Below are positions 51,481 through 64,000 of a DNA stretch of 64,000 nt, in pieces (the first letter of the stretch is position 1; each line of letters opens with the position of its first letter). The stretch is taken from positions 48,589,174 to 48,653,173 of the forward strand of contig NC_066315.1 of NCBI RefSeq assembly GCF_022539315.1, read 5' to 3'. The DNA comes from Serinus canaria (taxonomy: Eukaryota > Chordata > Aves > Passeriformes > Fringillidae). The translations under genes were made by a program, and so were the position numbers. The notes beneath the pieces are model-generated. The model had not been told where the DNA came from and did no database searches. It was given only the letters and a program-made list of their open reading frames with translations.

Positions 51481-54400
51481 ACTGCAAGGGGCAGAAAATC
51501 AATAGTCCATTGGTATTTCCTAAACAGATCCACAACACTGCCAGGACTGGCTGCTTGAACTTACTGTACAGCTGCAGGTTTAGACAATTAAATTTTTTAG
51601 AGAATTTGAAAAATATTGTGAAAGCATGAGAAAAATTATTAAAAAAACTCCTGCTAAAATTAAAGGAAATCTCTTCTGCACATGTCTGGAGCAGTAGTTC
51701 CAAAATATGTAATTTTAATGGAGGCTCATGGGAAGAATAAAAATACACATCTCTAAAACAATGGTATTTTCAAAGATCTGATTCAGGTCTTCAGGGAAAT
51801 GAGTCTTTAAAGGAAAGTCTGTCAGAATGGTTCTTCTACTTGCTTGGTTTTGGTAAGGGAAAGCCAGACAATACTATTGCCTAGATTTGTTCTTAGAAAC
51901 AGCTGAATGGCACTGAATGAAATTTCAATGAAATTTTGCCCAAAGCATAGACTTTGGAAAGTCCCTAGAGAGAATGGCAGACGATTAGGCAGAACTATAA
52001 ATTACTGAAATAAGAGTGGGTTTTATTCATAGTTGCTGTTGCTCTTTAAAGGGTAGTGCCTGGCTGTGCTACCTGCTCCACCTACAGCAGTCTCTGACTA
52101 GATGCCAGCGGCCATGCATCTGCTTTAGGGATTGTCTTCCTCATGGTGAAGGAAATCTCTGAAGAAAAGCTGTGACCATTTTAGGCTGGTGCTTTGAAAC
52201 CTGTACTAGGGAAGGTACTGCAGATATTAAAAGTTCAATTTCTGCTCTCTTTCTGTTTGCTGATTAAGGTGATGCAAATACAGACACATTCACCCCTTAC
52301 ATTCCATGAATTTGTGTATAAACAACAATCTTGTGCAGAGATGTAGAAGTCTTTCTACTAGCCTTGCTTCCATCCTACCATATTCTTGATCTATCTCAAG
52401 CACTGTCTAAAGATGCATTTTTTTCAAAAAGGCAGTGAAATCCAAAGCCTCGTATTCTGCAAACTTCCGGAATTTGCTGAATTAGAAAGCATGTGCACCT
52501 GAATACTTAATTAGATATTTGAAACTTAATAATTTAGCATTGTTCTTCAGCCTAGAGGGTTGCAAACAGGTGCTTTTAATCTTAACAGAATGAAACATCA
52601 GTAGCCCTTGTGTTCTGTGATTGCACACTCCTCCCTCCTCCCCAGGCTGGATGGTGATGCTGCTGGTCAGTGTGATGGGGTGGCATACTGGGTCCGGTCC
52701 CATTAACTGGTTTTCTCATCAGAATAGTTAATGAAGCAAGATATTTTCCCCTGCAGCTTTGCTGTCTGACTGAACTACAGAACTGCAGTCTAGCTTCATT
52801 TGAGAAGTCAGCCTAAACATCAAATATTTTTGAAAATTTGGCTCACAGCATATTAGCACTGTAACATGCCAACACTGGATATTTACAGTGCTCTTAAAAC
52901 CTTTATTTTCGTTCCTGTTTGAAGTAATGATAGTAAACCATACAGGATCTGTATGTATTAATGAGTAAATGTTGTAAAATAGCTGCTCATACCTACCAGG
53001 AAACTCCATTTAACTTCAGAAGCCATAACAGTGCCAGGTTAGCACTTTACCTTGAATGCTGCAGTGATAGCATAAAGCTTTTCTAACCAGTTATCTAAGG
53101 TCAGCCTTAATTGTACCATAAAATTTCTTCAACACAAGGCAATTTTTGCTTCCTGAGGGCTTTGTAAGTTTGCTGTAAGTGCATTTATACATCTGAGTAT
53201 CTAATGAAAATAAATTAGAAATACATCCTTGCCCAAATGTAATGCAAAGCCTTAAATTACTTATTAGTCTAATAAAACACTCTCAATTCAAATAAACGTT
53301 TTAGAATAGAGGAATGAATGTATGAAATACCAGAATAGACCACTAATATACATTCAGCAGATATATATTTATATGTATAGATTATGTATATGTCCCCTTG
53401 AACTGACTGAGCATACAGTTTGAACAGTTTGAACTGTTTTGGCTCTTGCTCCTCCAGCCAGACTTAATTACATTGCCATGTAAGAAGGACAGTGCTTGGC
53501 CTCTTAATGTTGATGCACTTAAACTTTCAGAACATAATTGGTATTTCCATGTGTTTACAAGTAAATTTTTAAATTAGTTTCTAAATGAGTATAAAATTTG
53601 AAATGGATCCTTCAGTTAACTTAGCATCCAACAATTGCCTGTTGCCTTGTCCCAAGTGATTTTTATAATATAACAATGGACAGGTTTTGTATTTCCTACA
53701 TAATTAATACCCAGATGCCTTCTGCTGTGTCTATCTGAATAGTATGCAATGGTCATTTTCTTTCCATTACTCTCCATTTCTAAGGGTTTATTTTTCACCA
53801 TGAGACTACTAAAAGGCACACTAACAGTTATTTCAGTCTCACTAGATTGACACAGAAAGCAATGGCCATTTTGTAATGGGTATCTTAATAAAGGATAATG
53901 ATAGCATGTTAGCTGAGGACAATCTGGTTAAGAACAATGGCAGGAATATGCTATGGTGAAAACAGGAGCTTCTCTCAAGCTTTCAGAGGAGAGAGAAACA
54001 CAAGATAGATATTTAGCTGCCTGTGGAAAAAAAATTTAAAATATTTTATTGTTAAACCATTTTTATAAAAATAAAACTGCTGATGACAAGATTTTATAAT
54101 TCTGTAGAAATTATATACAAGGACACCCTTGCACTGTTCTGCAGTCTAGTGTCCATTAATATAGGAGTCTTTAATATCTTCATCTATCTCCCTTTCAGCA
54201 TTTCCTTAAATGAACTTGTCTTTTATCAAGTGGATTGATGGTGCAATGAGTCTGTGACCAGAGCTCTGCTTTGATACAATTGCTGGCAGTCACAATTTAA
54301 AAACCTACCAGTACATCAAGTAATCCTAGAAACTTGTAAAAGCTCTTTTTCTCTCTAGAACAGTATCCTTTGCTACCTGCACAAAGATCTCAGTAGGAGG

Positions 54401-57400
54401 AGGGCTAGACTTTCACTTTTAAGAAAATCACTGAAGACCAAATTAAATTATTCCTCTGTCACTTGTCTCTCTAAACAAATGCACATTGAGAAGTTCATTC
54501 CATTTTAATGGCTGAACATTGAGGAGATGAGAATGCACACACAGTAAAAAGAAATGGGTGCCTTCCCACCAGTAGGTATCTTTTGTTTCTGTTACCAATA
54601 CAGGTGTTTCAGCCACCGCAGTTCTTATTGAAGATATGGCCTCACTTTAATCTCCATAATGCTGGGACACTTGTATGTAACAAAAACAGGAACTATTATT
54701 TTAGGAATCTATGGTAGAAGATGTCTTTGTTTTTATACAGAGAATACTGGAGATGCTAACAAGGCGAAGCATGAAAGATTTTCCAGATAATTGACTATTA
54801 GCTCTGTCTCTTTCTTTGGTTAAAAAAAAAATAAATAAAGTTGTGAGTAATTAAATTTTAAATTCCTCTTTTTTCTCCCACCACTGAAAAATTATTAAAT
54901 TAAACACAAATTCCCATTACTCATAATTCAGGAAAAAAAAAGAAGGTTAAGAGGAACAGAAGTAGAGTTACAAGCTTACATGAACAGTTAGGACTCATGG
55001 GCTTTCCAGCTGACATATAATCCACCTAAATACCCTCAAATACTAAGTAGCTTCCAATGAGTCAGGGTTGAGCTGAGAGCTCACAACATTTAAGCCACAA
55101 AGCCATCTCTGGGACCACAGGTCCGCTTGATGCTCTCCAGCACACTGCAAATTCCATCAAATGAAGTTTCCAACTAGAATTTCTGAGGTTGGATTGAGAT
55201 AATTCAGAGAGGCCAAGTTCACCACTCTGTGGATGCTCTTTGTAGCTCTAATCTCTTCAAACCAATCTGAGCTCATTTTAAATTTCATGGATCCAATTGG
55301 CTCATGAAGCTGAGCTTTAGGAAAGGCTGTGAAGTTGAAAATTGCCATTCTGCTGAATGCCTGCAAGTATAATGATACATGTATATTCCTGCCTTTCTGC
55401 AGAGAGATGTTACTCACACATAATCTTTGCATATCCGCCAACCTCTAAATCATAAACAATGAATTTTTTTGTTCCAAGGAATTCATGTTTCTGGGTTTGT
55501 GGGTATTTTTTTTTTGTTTGATTTTTGTTTTTTTAAAATTTTCTATTTCATATTTAGATATAACTCCAACATTAAGTTCCACAATAAACAGAAGCCAACA
55601 CTCAGTAAACATATAATCAAATATGAGGCTGAAAAGAAAACAATATAAATAATTTTTTATTGCTTATTCATATCTCTATCCCTCTGTTATTCCACCACTA
55701 ACTTTTTCTTATCAGTTGATAATCTCCAAATAAAAGTTTACTTCTTCTTTTATTCATATAAAAGCCCACTGACTGGCAATGATATTTCCCTCTGTTTAGC
55801 ATTTAGATAGTGCTATAAACATTCTGTTACATATGACATTAACAAATTTAAAATAGCTTTTCAAACTGAAGACCAAACTTCTCTTTCAGTGTACTTGTGA
55901 GACCAGCTCGATAAAGTGATGGTACTGCCGACATGCTACCTAGTGACATTCCCTTTCTTCTCTTTACTCCCCCTTAATTGAGGAATTCCTCCTGGCCACT
56001 GGAACAGAGAGCTCTCATGAGGACTTTTTGGGTCCTACAAATTTTATAGACAAGGGCAGATAGGCAGATCCCAAGACACTGCTTTTATTGAGGTAAACGC
56101 AGGTAAAAGTTGTCTGTTGCCAGTTCTTTTGGGTAGTGGCCAAGCAGCCAAGCTGTGTGTGCAAGCTCGCAGCTAGCCCCAAGCACATCTTTCTTCTGTG
56201 TTGGGAGAGCACAGAGGGAGGACAGAGCAAGCACTTCGGGAACAGGGCAAGCAGAGGATCAAAGAAGAAATCCAGAGCAAAGACATTTTGCTCTTCAGGG
56301 ACTAAGGAATTTGCTGTGATACTGGACACTTTAGGCTCAATCTTTCTATTTTTGATTAGTACAGGTGCTGTTTGAGAGAAATTTGTGCATTTTTTCCTGG
56401 GTGGGGGTGTAATGTAGACTAAATCTGTCCCTATCTGTCCTCCCAGGGAGGGAGATCAGAGTACGGGCCCCAAGCACTTCTGCCCTTTTCCCCCTTGCTG
56501 TCCCACCATGGCTGCAGTCACCAGTCCTTGGACATCTATCATGTACAGCCCACAGCCCTCCTGGGCTTTCTCTGTGTGGACCCTTTAGGCTGCAGCAGAC
56601 CGTCCTAAGCATTTTCCACATCTCATCTTGCTCACACCCTTCCTCCTGACACCAACGGGACTCACAAGTTTCTCAGGCAGATCTTCCCATGATGACAGGT
56701 CAGAAAAGTATGGATCATAGCCTTAACAAAGACTCCCTCAGTCACATCTCAGTCCCAAAGCCACCACTTATAGACAACTGGAATATATATAATCTGCCTT
56801 CAGGTACACATTGGCCTAATTTCTGTACTTCTTCCTGCCATGCCATAGCCCAGGCAAGCCTGCACTAGTTGCTCCAGTGATCACAGTCTCAGCCTAGTCT
56901 TCAAACTACCAGTTTTTGACACAGTAAGCATGCCAGGATTTCTTCATTATTTATTATGTGATATTCTTATTTTAATTTTAAAATTAGCTTCCCTGCAGAC
57001 AGGCAATACACACTTCGGTGCTAACAATTTGGATCTATTTATCTACACATTTATTGAAGAATAACTTACCCTGGGAAATAAACTTCCATACTTTTTGTTC
57101 TGCTTGACAGCTCCCAGGTTAAGCTGAGTGTAAGCTTAGCTTACAATTCATGAGTGAGGATACAAAAATTCATATTTGGTAAAAACTCAGGGGCTTAAAA
57201 TTTAGTTGTAAGTGAAACAAGTAAATATCTTTAAAAATTAGTCTTATTACAACCAAAGCAAAAAAAAAAAAAACAAAAAGCTTTTTTTAAAAGGAAATAA
57301 AAGCCCAACTAATAAAGACAACAGAGAGAAGTGAATTACTTTAATACTCTTCTTGAATTTCAAAGGGAAATCTTTTCAAGTTAGGTCAGAACAGGAGAGA

Positions 57401-59256
57401 AGGCCAATGTCTTGTGTGATACTTCTAGTATTTTAGTGGATCTTTATGACTTAGGCTATGATAATTGCTTTTGAAAAGCATCTTTTCACTCTGACAGAAA
57501 AGTTAAAACTTGAAGGGAAGCCAATAACTTTGACACCAGCTTATCGCAGGATATCTTTCATATCACACTGTCAATATTATTATTTTATAGAAACTGTCAC
57601 AGAAGTGGAAGAAGAAGGTCATATGAGAGAAGAATATGAGTTGAAATATTAAAGAATAAACTCCAGTAGTTTTAAAAGGTTTGAATAAAAAAATGCTGAG
57701 GAGAATCTTCTATGCGCTGATAGGAAAATTAAACTTTCTAAGAGGCAAATACAGCTTCTTTATAGTCATAATCTATAACAGCCTTACACCCACTCCCAGT
57801 GGATTATTGTGTATTTTTAAGTTTGCACATAGTTTGCAGACAAGCAGAGCAGAACAGGTCAACTCTCAGAGTCTTTTGTTGGTAAAAATTCTCAATGTCT
57901 TTCAGTCTTCTTAAGAGGAAGATATTTTGTGTTAAAATAAAAATTCTAGGGAATAGAAGCTTGAACCTTGTAATTTAATTTCTGAAATTATTAATTTGTT
58001 ACCAATTCCCATGGGTTTATTCAAAAATCGCTTCTTGTTATTACTGTGTTGTAATATTACACTGTGAGACGATAACAGATTTTTTTTTTTCTATTTTTGA
58101 ATCTTTAAAGCCAGTCAGCACTTAGTGCCAATCCCAATACATCATATTCTTTTTCTGTTTCAAAATGTTTTCAGTCTGTATATTAATGAAACATGGAATC
58201 TACAACAGAGGAACCAACATGGAACTGCAAGTTAAATGTCTGAAATTCTTAAAGAGGACTCAACCTTGTCATCAGGCCTGGACATACCATAAAAAACATT
58301 ATCACAATGGAATGAAAAACAAAACTATGATAAAATGGTATTTGAACTAGCAGTAATAGAATGGACAGAGTTCACAAAAAATCAGAGGGTGTGGTAATAA
58401 CCTACAAATTGCCATATGTGCTGCTGTCTCTGTATTTTCAAGAGAGGTTAGTGATTCATTGATTATAGATTTACTGTCCACACCTCAGCCATCTTCCTGT
58501 GGGAACCCCAGGTTTGCTGCTTTTAAGAAGAGGTGTTAGGGACAATACTTTGCAGTCAGGATGGGAAAATCAGCCTGTATGAGGCAGTTGGTAGGAATAC
58601 AGTGGGCACCCAGCTCTATGTCAGGACTGCCACTGACCTGGCTGTACAGCCAGGCAAAAAACAAATGTACCAAACAGTGACAATGCCACTGGAACTTCCT
58701 GCATGACACTGGACTGCTTTTTTGTGCCTCTTTCAGAGTAGTTTGAAAAATGTTTTTCCTCCGTGACAATCCTCTCCTTGCAAGTTAGAGGCATGCTGTT
58801 TCTCTCCTAATTCACTGATGACAGTGGGAACTTGAGGCACTCAACTCATAAACCACCTATCACAGCAATTCATTAACAGCTGACCAGATCACCTCTTCCT
58901 GTGCTCCACCTCTAAAACATAAACTCTCTTGATAGGTTTTATTACATGTTGTAAACTTGACCAATTTTCATTTTTCCCCTGTGCTCAGTGTTCTGCAGCA
59001 TTTCACCTTTCAAGGGGAGGGAAGAACAGGGAGCACAGTCTAATGTGGTTTGATTTAAATTATTACCCTGGTGCATACTTTCTTTGAGATGCTATTTTCC
59101 CTGTCTGTTCTAACTGCTGAGCACAATCACGAGAGCTCAATTATTAAAGAGATTCTAAAAATAGTGCCATGCAAGGCTGTCTACAAAGAAAAATCATTCA
59201 AACACAAAAAGAGACATGTCCTGGGCAGTGAGCGTTCACTGTTATTAGCGTCTTAA

Positions 59257-59334
59257 TTCTTTCTTTCTTTCTTTCTTTCTTTTTTCCCTTCCATCTTTTG
59301 CTCTCTTGCTTCTTCCTTTCCATTCTTTCCTTCA
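59257..59334 (+). repeat. (TTCT)n microsatellite with pyrimidine-rich flank
   Basis: About seven TTCT units (59257-59285) are followed by a further 50 bases that are almost all C/T. A typical tetranucleotide microsatellite. Confidence 0.92.
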
Positions 59335-59503
59335 GTAGCAATAATGAAGAGGCACTTTCAGGACATTCTCTCCATTACCCTAGAAAACTGCATTAGCTCA
59401 TGCACACATTGGCACAAGAAAACATTTCCTTTTTAGTAAATGCCAACATTCTCCAACTTTCCTTTCAAGAGGATCATGAACTTGTGTTCATGGGAATATA
59501 ACC

Positions 59504-59525
59504 AAAATAAAATAAATAAATAAAT
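59504..59525 (+). repeat. (AAAT)n short microsatellite
   Basis: An aaaataaaataaataaataaa run of about five units. Confidence 0.9.
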
Positions 59526-61469
59526 GTAAGCCCTAGTATTTCTAGCTGTGAGTCTTTTTGTGCACTCTTCAGTGGAGTTGAAAACAAGGGCATAGTTAAC
59601 CATCTGGAAGCCTCAAAACTAATGTTTCCCTGCCAGGGATTTTTACAAGTCTGTGATTCACTTGATGATTCCTGTTTGGAAAAGCTTTTAAGGCTATGGT
59701 TAAATCTCTAATTAGGTGTAGGTAAGCTCTTGCCTCGAGAAAGGTCTCTCCTATTTTGAGACACTAGTTAGAAGGGGAGCTAGGAGGAAAGGTGACTAGG
59801 ATATCTGAGAAGATTCACCTTATAGTCAGTTTGGGCATCCTAAATCCTGGCTACTCTTTCTAAAAGATATCTTTAAGGATAAATAAGGAAAATAAGGCTG
59901 ATGCAAGATAGCAGTATGCTAAGTTTCTTTTTTTAAGTTTCCCAAATGATTTCAAAACAAACAGAAGCATTACATCTAGATCTAGAGCTGCAGGAGGGAA
60001 GAAAGACACAAGAGGCGGGAGAAATAGGAGGGAAAAAGCTAAAGTCTTTTTGCCCCCACTGCAAAGCCTGGATGAATACACACGTGTACATGTGTCTCTT
60101 GCTCCGAAGCAGGGATCACATCACTGTTTCTGGCAGCCCCAGCAAGAGCCTTTTAAGCAGGAGACCGATGGGATCACACCAATTTCACCTGGCTACAGGC
60201 ATGTCTGTTTGGAAAGAAAATTTCTTCCTCCCCCTCCCCTCCTACATAAGTTCCACATCCATTAACGTTCAGACTAAATCTGCAGTTACAATCCCTTGAT
60301 CAGGCTACAGCTTGCAGGAACAGCTCCGCCACCAAAGCTGTGAGGACTGCAAAAGTGTCAAGGGACTTAGCCTGAAAATTAAAATCAGGGGACTATCAGC
60401 TTAGAGGCTGCATGGTCTGTGCAGGACATGACAGCAAGGAATTAATATAAATCTTGTAGAACTGACAGATCTGAACCATTTTACTCTGCTTTTCACAGAG
60501 AGCTTAGGTGACCACACACCTCTTTCACATGGCCTATCATACACAAGAAAGGTGTTAACTGCTAATGCCAGCAGTGAGAAGCTGTTCAGGAATTTTTCTG
60601 CCAGCTTTTGCAACACAGCAACACAGTAATTGTATGCAAGGAGCATACAATCCTGGAGACTGTGCCTCTTGGTGTCACACAAACTGATGAATGGTCCTAT
60701 GCATCTTGTAGGAAATTAATGTCCATGGTCATTGTCAGCTAGACACTTAGAACTGAATGCATACATCTTTAAAGCAAAATACAGAGAAATATGAGCCATT
60801 TGGAAGTTTCTCAGGTACCATCCGTGGTCTTTACTAGGTTTTAATACCAATTTCAGCTATCCAGACTAAGATAAAAACCACACGCAGAACAATGATTGAC
60901 AAGAACAAAATCTATTTCACAGTCAAACTGGACATTTGAGATACACATCTTGCTGACATTAAGAATGTCTCAGTTCACCAGCTAAATTTTAGAAATAAAA
61001 AGAATAACTGAAAAGTATTTTTTTCCTATGGTCAGTGATACAACTTATTTTTATCTAAATACTATATAATGCCACCTAACCACTCAGTTAATAAAAAAGA
61101 CCACTAATGAGAAAAGAAGCTGGGTAGTAACCTAAGTTTCTAAATTCCCTACATGATTTAAGTTCAGCAGGTAACTTATACAACAGAAGAAGCAAAACAT
61201 TGAAACTAAAGCCCAAGAACTTAAATTTACATTCTCTGAAGAGTTTCTGGAGTACCTTGTACAACACTGTCACAAGCACTAGGTATGACATGAACAGAGT
61301 GTCCCTGTCAGTCTGACTGAGTTTTAAAGCCTGATGAAAATATTTCACTCAATTAGTGCACCTTGAAGTAGGGAAAAAAATATTCAGAAGAGCAGTAAGA
61401 ACAATTCAGAATATAACATCTGTGAAGTACCGCTGATTAGTAAAAACAATAAAAGTCAGATATAAAGTA

Positions 61470-62280
61470 CGACATCCCTTTGTTAATTATAGATTGCTCT
61501 CTTTAATTAAAACACCATAACTAATTATTGGCACTTCCTTTAAAAAGGCAGAGTTTGCCAGAGGCACAATAAATGCTAACAATTCACTCCACAATTACTA
61601 ATAATTCCCTTCTATGGAGCTATTTATCCATCTAATCCACACAAAAATAGAAAAAAGGGTTGGGAGTACAATTTGGTGCTTGCTGCAAGCAGAGAGAAGG
61701 AGCTGATTTGACCAAGGCTGCAAGGAGAGCTGGTGTCAGGCAAGGATGGGTTATTCCTAGTCACCAAGAGTGAGGAGACATTGATGTTTGTTGTACTGCA
61801 GATACACAAAGAGTCATACACATTTTCAGCCTGAATGGCTTCAGTGACATCAGGGAAGAGGAAAATGCTCCACAAAGCGGGAATGTGGTGGGTACAGGAG
61901 TCAGCTCCAAGCACTTGCTGCCAACCTCTTCAGAGATACTGAAGCTCCATGGCATTTGAAAGGTTCAGGGCAGGCAGCAGAATTGGGTGACATCTCCCTT
62001 GTATTTCCATAGATAATACATGGCTGAATAGCCCCAGCTTCCCTCTTCTTGCCTGCCACTCAAGACCGGCCATTAAACGTTGAATGAACAAAGAGCCACT
62101 AATCTGCAGAAATTTTCACGTGCCATAATTTAGTATGAGCTATTGGAAGTGGCCTTCTTTGACAGCCTCATTTACTGCAGAGCCATAGTGCCTTTTAAAT
62201 ATTTATTGTGAGTGATGGAGCAGCAAGGAGCATCAGCCTTTGCTGATTTTATTATTGCACTGCCGGAGGAACACAGATGT
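61470..62280. promoter_or_regulatory. Candidate conserved non-coding block with TAATTA motifs
   Basis: Two sub-blocks look unlike their surroundings. 61470-61640 has repeated homeodomain-type cores (TTAATTATAG, TTAATTAAAA, ACTAATTATT, ACTAATAATT). 62090-62280 is non-repetitive, with TTCACGTGCC (E-box) and TTATTATTG strings. Neither has an ORF or a repeat signature. Regulatory function is inferred from composition only. Confidence 0.25.
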
Positions 62281-64000
62281 ATCCTTCATGATTTAGGAAA
62301 CCTACAACGTTCTTCACAGTTTAAGAATGAAAGACCTAAACCAGTGTCATGCCACCTGGGCACTTTATATGTGATCTATTCCATTTCTCATACTTTCTTT
62401 GGAGGCTAAGTTTGAAAATAAAACAAACCTGGGAATCACTCTCAGAGGCAAAAGCTATCACGGTAAATGCACACACACAACATAGATACTGATGTTCTTC
62501 CCCCATCCCTGTCCACAGCCATGACAAACTCCACCCCAAATTCTCAGTGGTTGGTTTTCAGGGCTGGGTTTTTGGAGGCCATTTTCTATGGGTTTTTTGT
62601 TCTTTTTTTTACAGTGATCATTAAAGGAAAATTAGCTATGAAAAGGTTTTTTTTGACAGTTACTCTGAGGAAGGCAGAGCATGAGGAGACAAACATGAAG
62701 TTTGTTGCCTGCACCTGGAAACAGTTTAGCCACAGAGAGCTGGATTCTTCTCCTGATCAAGTGTGAAACACCTGCATGGGACCCCTGATGGAAAAGAGGA
62801 ACTTTGCCAGTAAGAAACTTTAGGCTGCCGGGAGTCACACTTTACCTGCCAAAATCTAAGAGAGTTGTGCCTGCTCCCCAGGCAGTGTGGAGGTGGGAGC
62901 ATCAGCCTCCACACCTGCCTTTCCTGAAATCCACTGCAGTTCCCAGGATGTTTCCTATACAGCTTGAGTAATCCCTTAAGAAACAATACAGAGAAAGACA
63001 CCCACAAAATACTTTTTTTTTTCAATAGCTCATACTTCCAGTTTACAGCCTTATAGGTCATTCTCACAATACAGTCAGCAGAGGAATTTCAAACTGTAGG
63101 TTCACTGGATAAGGGAGTAAAATCCCCCATCCCCTAAAACAAACTGAAAAAAATGTCCCTCAAACTTGTCACTATTAGCTAATGGCTGTGGTATTTTAGG
63201 GTGAACAAACTGTGTTGGCTGCTCATGCATGCAATGTCACTGAAACTATTTGACAACAATGAGGGCACTAGGGGCAATTCAGACAAAAAAGTATAACCAC
63301 AGCCTCAATGCTTCAAGTATCTAATATAACATGTCTGAGAACATGGCTGGTCTCTGTCAAAACAGGCAATTAAAGTCTTCTATATAGATCTTGGAATGAA
63401 TTCATCCTGGCTGCAACATCAGGGATTAATTATTTATGTGGATTTTGCACATATTTGGTAAACTGGAACTCCAAAGTCTCTACTTGCATTTAATATAATA
63501 CATTTAATATAATGCATGTTCTCAGTTCCCTAGACTGTTTATGTCAAAAGGGAAAAAAAATTAAAAGCATACAAACAACTTAAAGTGTGAATTTGCCTCT
63601 CTTTCACCTTCTCCTTTATTTTTTTTTTCAATAGATAACATCTTGTTTAAAATATCTATTCCAAAACTATGATCAGTAAACACAATTAAACTCTGACTCA
63701 GACAGACTCATGCCAAATGGCAATCTGCCCCATAAAAAGGTACTTTTGGTCTCTTTCTATTTATCTCCCCCTGCCTTGAAGTATTCAGTATTAGAGAGCA
63801 GAGAGATTTTGGGACAGCTGAGTAGCATGCTGGGAAAAAGGAGCAAAAGGACCATTTCATTTTCTTGGCATATCCTAGCTACAAACAGGTTTCCTACAAT
63901 AGAAGAACAAATGAGCAACTTTAGAAGAAAAGGGGTAGCTAAAGTCTTATATAATGGACTATTTCAGACTATGGTCTGAAAAAGCTTCAAACCAATGTAA
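62281..64000. other. AT-rich DNA, no gene seen
   Basis: No supported exon. A 14-bp tandem duplication (63487-63514, units catttaatataat plus one differing base) and short homopolymer runs are the only structures noted. Confidence 0.5.

Larger units (their letters stand above)
48466..61469. other. Gene-poor AT-rich DNA, no gene seen
   Basis: No exon can be supported. It contains an A-rich low-complexity stretch (51424-51480), poly(A) at about 57260-57273, a (TTCT)n microsatellite with a pyrimidine tail (59257-59334) and an (AAAT)n run (59504-59525). An AT-rich patch at about 53150-53300 has homeodomain-like TTAAATTACTTATTAG strings. Its ORFs have no family match that I can recognise. Confidence 0.5.

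Noticed and set aside
55157..55441. 94-codon minus-strand ORF of fairly protein-like composition
   Set aside because: No family recognised, no splice sites or promoter nearby, and no poly(A) to suggest a retrocopy.

Overview
The window looks like nuclear DNA from a bird, most likely a neoavian and possibly a passerine. Two 3'-end fragments of CR1-type LINEs (about 2874-2939 and 46858-46979) carry the usual avian ending, 'tcaatgatccttgtg..tccctt/ctttc..aac' followed by an ATTCTRTGR-like tail. One solo LTR of a common avian endogenous-retrovirus family lies at about 47900-48465. Interspersed repeats are otherwise sparse, as expected for a bird. No bacterial features are present (operons, ribosome-binding sites, CRISPR, tRNA clusters). 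Nearly every open reading frame above 60 codons is a chance ORF in AT-rich non-coding DNA.

The centre of the window is a CpG island (about 22860-24460), the only strongly GC-rich stretch. Splice-donor-like sites on the minus strand indicate the promoter and alternative non-coding first exons of a gene transcribed right to left. Donor candidates are at 23632/23631, 23103/23102 and 22972/22971. Downstream, I find a well-formed acceptor at 22051-22050 leading to an ATG in strong context at 21829. That ATG opens 18 codons up to a phase-1 donor at 21775. About 6 kb further on, a 69-nt segment (15841-15773) is flanked by an acceptor and a donor, continues the frame, and leaves phase 1 again. I propose these as the first coding exons of the gene. 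I could not recognise the protein, and the model needs transcript evidence. The rest of the gene would lie to the left of the window, so 1-15772 would be intron.

Right of the CpG island (24461-64000) I see no gene. It looks like a gene-poor, AT-rich upstream region with blocks rich in homeodomain-type and POU octamer-type motifs, possibly conserved enhancers (for example 31380-31800 and 61470-62280). It also holds microsatellites, the solo LTR, a CR1 fragment and several perfect hairpins.

The clearest unexplained structure is a perfect 36-bp inverted repeat with a 7-nt loop at 610-688. Shorter perfect hairpins lie at 25593-25636 and 30054-30095, and a 16-bp perfect palindrome lies in the promoter-proximal region at 22539-22554.
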